Origin: Histidinibacterium aquaticum
Lineage (GTDB): Bacteria; Pseudomonadota; Alphaproteobacteria; Rhodobacterales; Rhodobacteraceae
Direction of reading: 5' to 3'
DNA: 64,000 nt
NCBI RefSeq assembly: GCF_008710275.1
Contig: NZ_VYQE01000004.1
Location: 372,001-436,000 of the forward strand
Part shown: positions 62,098 through 64,000 of the stretch, in pieces
Numbering within the stretch: the first letter of the stretch is position 1
Layout of the letters: the number at the start of each line of letters is the position of its first letter
Position numbers and translations under genes: made by a program
Notes under the pieces: model-generated
What the model was told of the DNA's origin: nothing
Seen by the model: only the letters and a program-made list of their open reading frames with translations
The model's database searches: none

Positions 62098-63555
62098 TCA
62101 GACCCCGCTCGCCGGGATGCCGGAGCGCTGGACCGGGCGGGGGGCGGTGAGCTCCTTCCAGGTGGAGAGGGCCTTGTTCGTGGGGTTGTTCGCCTCGCGC
62201 TTGACGAACTTGCCGCGGCCCTCGGCCCCGCGCATCTCGCCGTCGTAGACCGCGACGTGGCCGCGGGTCAGGGTGAAGCGCGGCAGGCCCTTCACATGCT
62301 TGCCTTCGAAGACGTTGTAGTCGATCGCCGACTCCTGCTTGGCGGCCGTGATCGTCTTTTCCTTCGCCGGGTCCCAGACGAGGATGTCGGCGTCGGAGCC
62401 CACGCGGATCGCCCCCTTCTTCGGGTAGCAGTTGAGGATCTTGGCGATGTTGGTCGAGGTGACCGCCACGAACTCCTCGGGCGTCAGGCGGCCGGTGCCC
62501 ACGCCGTAGGTCCAGAGCATGGGGAGCCGGTCCTCGAGCCCACCCGTGCCGTTCGGGATCTTGGTGAAATCGCCGACGCCGTAGCGCTTCTGCTCGGTGG
62601 TGAAGGCGCAGTGGTCGGTGGCGACCACGGAGAGAGACCCGGCCTGAAGACCGTTCCAGAGGCTGTCCTGGTGCTGCTTGTTGCGGAAGGGAGGCGACAT
62701 CACCCGGCGGGCGGCGTGGTCCCAGTCCTTGTTGAAATACTCGCTCTCGTCGAGGGTCAGGTGCTGGATCAGCGGCTCGCCCCAGACCCGCTTGCCCTGC
62801 TGGCGCGCGCGGCGGATCGCCTCGTGGCTCTCCTCGCAGGACGTGTGGACCACGTAGAGCGGCACGCCCGCCATGTCGGCGATCATGATGGCGCGGTTGG
62901 TGGCCTCGCCCTCGACCTGCGTGGGGCGGGAATAGGCGTGGCCCTCGGGGCCGGTGTTGCCCTCGGCCAGAAGGCGCTGGGAGAGGTCCGCGACCACGTC
63001 GCCGTTCTCGGCATGGACGAGGGCGATGCCGCCGAGCTCGGCCACGCGCTGGAACGAAGCGTACATCTCGTCGTCCTGCACCATCAGCGCGCCCTTGTAG
63101 GCCATGAAGTGCTTGAAGGTGGTGATGCCGCGATCTTCGACGACGGTCTTCATCTCGTTGAAAACCTGCTCGCCCCACCAGGTGATGGCCATGTGGTAGG
63201 AGAAGTCGCAGTGCGCCTTGCCGGACTTGTTGTCCCACATCTGCAGGGCGTCGAGCAGGCCCTGGCCGTCTGGCGAGGGCAGGGCGAAGTCCACGACCAT
63301 GGTCGTGCCGCCGGCGAGCGCGGCGCGGGTGCCGCTCTCGAAGTCGTCCGAGGAATACGTGCCCATGAAGGGCATCTCGAGGTGGGTATGCGGATCGATC
63401 CCGCCGGGCATGACGTAGCAGCCCGTCGCGTCGAGTTCCTCGTCGCCGGAGAGGTTGTCTCCGATTTCGACGATCTTCTCGCCCTCGATCAGGACATCGG
63501 CCTTCCAGCTCAGATCGGCGGTGACGATCGTGCCGTTCTTGATGACGGTGCTCAT
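62098..63555 (-). CDS. hydA: Dihydropyrimidinase (D-hydantoinase)
   Basis: Zn-dependent amidohydrolase opening the ring of dihydrouracil/dihydrothymine (or hydantoins). The 485-residue protein has DPHTHLEMPFMG (metal His pair), the carboxylated Lys region TTFKHFMAYKGAL, HAENGDVVA, YVVHTSC and ATDHCAFTTEQK (metal Asp/His). Second step of the reductive pyrimidine pathway; beta-ureidopropionase-like activity may come from the truncated hydrolase at the window edge. Its start is complete. Confidence 0.95.
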   Translation of the reverse strand: MSTVIKNGTIVTADLSWKADVLIEGEKIVEIGDNLSGDEELDATGCYVMPGGIDPHTHLEMPFMGTYSSDDFESGTRAALAGGTTMVVDFALPSPDGQGLLDALQMWDNKSGKAHCDFSYHMAITWWGEQVFNEMKTVVEDRGITTFKHFMAYKGALMVQDDEMYASFQRVAELGGIALVHAENGDVVADLSQRLLAEGNTGPEGHAYSRPTQVEGEATNRAIMIADMAGVPLYVVHTSCEESHEAIRRARQQGKRVWGEPLIQHLTLDESEYFNKDWDHAARRVMSPPFRNKQHQDSLWNGLQAGSLSVVATDHCAFTTEQKRYGVGDFTKIPNGTGGLEDRLPMLWTYGVGTGRLTPEEFVAVTSTNIAKILNCYPKKGAIRVGSDADILVWDPAKEKTITAAKQESAIDYNVFEGKHVKGLPRFTLTRGHVAVYDGEMRGAEGRGKFVKREANNPTNKALSTWKELTAPRPVQRSGIPASGV

Positions 63556-63643
63556 GGGGTGACGGTCTCCCTGCGGTCGAGGTTTCGGCGTGTGGTCCGC
63601 TGGGGCGGACGGGGTGGTGTGCGGCGCATCCCGGCTCCTCCGG

Positions 63644-63844
63644 TCAGGCGTCGCACTCGAGCAGGACGGGATCGCCGTCCTGCATCGTGTAGGTGCAGCC
63701 CTGGCCTTCCGGGTCGCCTTCGGTGCGGAAGATCGGATCTCCCTCCTCGGTCATCGGCGGGGCCTGGACGGGTGTGCCGGGCGGCTCGGGGCGCGGGCCG
63801 CAGGCGGCCAGGGGAAGAACGAGGATGAGCAGGACGATCCGCAT
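63644..63844 (-). CDS. Small lipoprotein
   Basis: A 66-residue product with a lipoprotein signal (MRIVLLILVLPLAAC, lipobox LAAC) then a short acidic, proline-rich mature part with two further cysteines (GQGCTYTMQDG and LLECDA), possibly disulfide-bonded. No family recognised. It lies between hydA and the hydrolase gene on the minus strand. The Shine-Dalgarno is weak. Confidence 0.6.
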   Translation of the reverse strand: MRIVLLILVLPLAACGPRPEPPGTPVQAPPMTEEGDPIFRTEGDPEGQGCTYTMQDGDPVLLECDA

Positions 63845-63903
63845 GGCTCAGACCGCGCAATCGGGATCGCGCGAGGTCGGAGTGCCGGTGGGCGCGGGCC
63901 GCG

Positions 63904-64000
63904 TCATTCGACGATCTCCGCGGTCTCGACGACGGCGTGAAAGAGCACGTCCGCCCCCGCGGTGGCCCAGTCCTGCGAGATCTCCTCGGCCTCGTTGTGG
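63904..64000 (-). CDS. Zn-dependent amidohydrolase, C-terminal fragment (M20-type carbamoylase/allantoate amidohydrolase)
   Basis: Only the last 31 codons are inside the window, reading HNEAEEISQDWATAGADV then LFHAVVETAEIVE and stop. The 'S(H)NE.E...W...GA.VL.HAV...A' tail is that of allantoate amidohydrolase/N-carbamoyl amino acid hydrolase/beta-ureidopropionase proteins. With hydA it would complete the reductive pyrimidine route; the exact substrate cannot be told. The rest lies beyond 64000. Confidence 0.75.
   Translation of the reverse strand, partial: HNEAEEISQDWATAGADVLFHAVVETAEIVE

Noticed and set aside
63848-63907. 19-codon minus-strand frame overlapping the hydrolase stop by ATGA
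   Set aside because: Very short, no Shine-Dalgarno of its own and Pro/Thr/Asp-rich; likely chance within the hydrolase-lipoprotein gap.

Overview
The window is high-G+C alphaproteobacterial chromosome, most probably from a member of the Rhodobacteraceae (Roseobacter group). The evidence is gene content: an HDAC-xseB-ispA-dxs block, DUF2794, a Hint-domain protein, SelD fused to an FAD oxidoreductase, a serC leader RNA, I78 inhibitors, and dispersed family-style intergenic repeats. This assignment is inference; there is no rRNA, tRNA, CRISPR array, insertion sequence or phage gene here. Both ends cut through genes: a histone-deacetylase-like protein on the left and a Zn-dependent amidohydrolase on the right.

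Layout. 1-5220: tightly overlapped HDAC-like/xseB/ispA/dxs (isoprenoid precursors), then pncB (NAD salvage). 5.2-13.5 kb: small membrane proteins, a serine hydrolase, lactate dehydrogenase, the ribosome-rescue factor ArfB, a candidate small transcript, a queuosine-precursor transporter and a mepA/MFS/esterase-like group. 13.6-25.1 kb: yggT, recQ, a DUF1413-like protein, yaaA, the envelope-defence pair alpha-2-macroglobulin + PBP1C, and DUF2794. 25.4-31.7 kb: three tandem I78 inhibitors, glutathione-dependent formaldehyde dehydrogenase, a NYN/OST-HTH RNase-like protein, a Hint protein, a TetR regulator, and serB. 31.9-36 kb: divergent serC-serA with an RNA leader, so the three serine-biosynthesis genes serB, serC and serA sit together. 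36.2-39.5 kb: mnmH and selD face each other, a compact tRNA selenouridine module.

39.5-44.4 kb: an Att-type ABC exporter operon (ATPase, FtsX-like permease, AttH/CrtC-like lipocalin, PNPOx). 44.6-50.9 kb: thiolase, NlpC/P60 peptidase, leucyl aminopeptidase, an Hpt-like protein, carbonic anhydrase and asd. 51.0-56.7 kb: malonyl-CoA synthetase and a four-gene unit matching Escherichia coli ynjFBCD, in which a CDP-alcohol phosphatidyltransferase is overlapped with an ABC importer of unknown substrate. 56.8-57.9 kb: a Ca2+/Na+ antiporter behind a short leader ORF. 57.9-64.0 kb: an NMT1-type ABC importer with dihydropyrimidinase and an amidohydrolase, looking like uptake plus reductive degradation of pyrimidines or hydantoins.

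The least explained signals are non-coding. A composite motif (G/C-T-T-G-A-like block, exactly 6 nt, then the palindrome GTCCAAATTTGGAC) occurs three times, each upstream of and oriented toward a gene. A TATTT/AGATGAA intergenic repeat occurs four times. A REP-like palindrome occurs at two loci. A short unit at 8751-8969 combines an extended Shine-Dalgarno, an 18-codon ORF, a complementary anti-SD and a terminator. Start codons were chosen by Shine-Dalgarno, overlap and family N-terminus; all functional calls are from recognised motifs, not searches.
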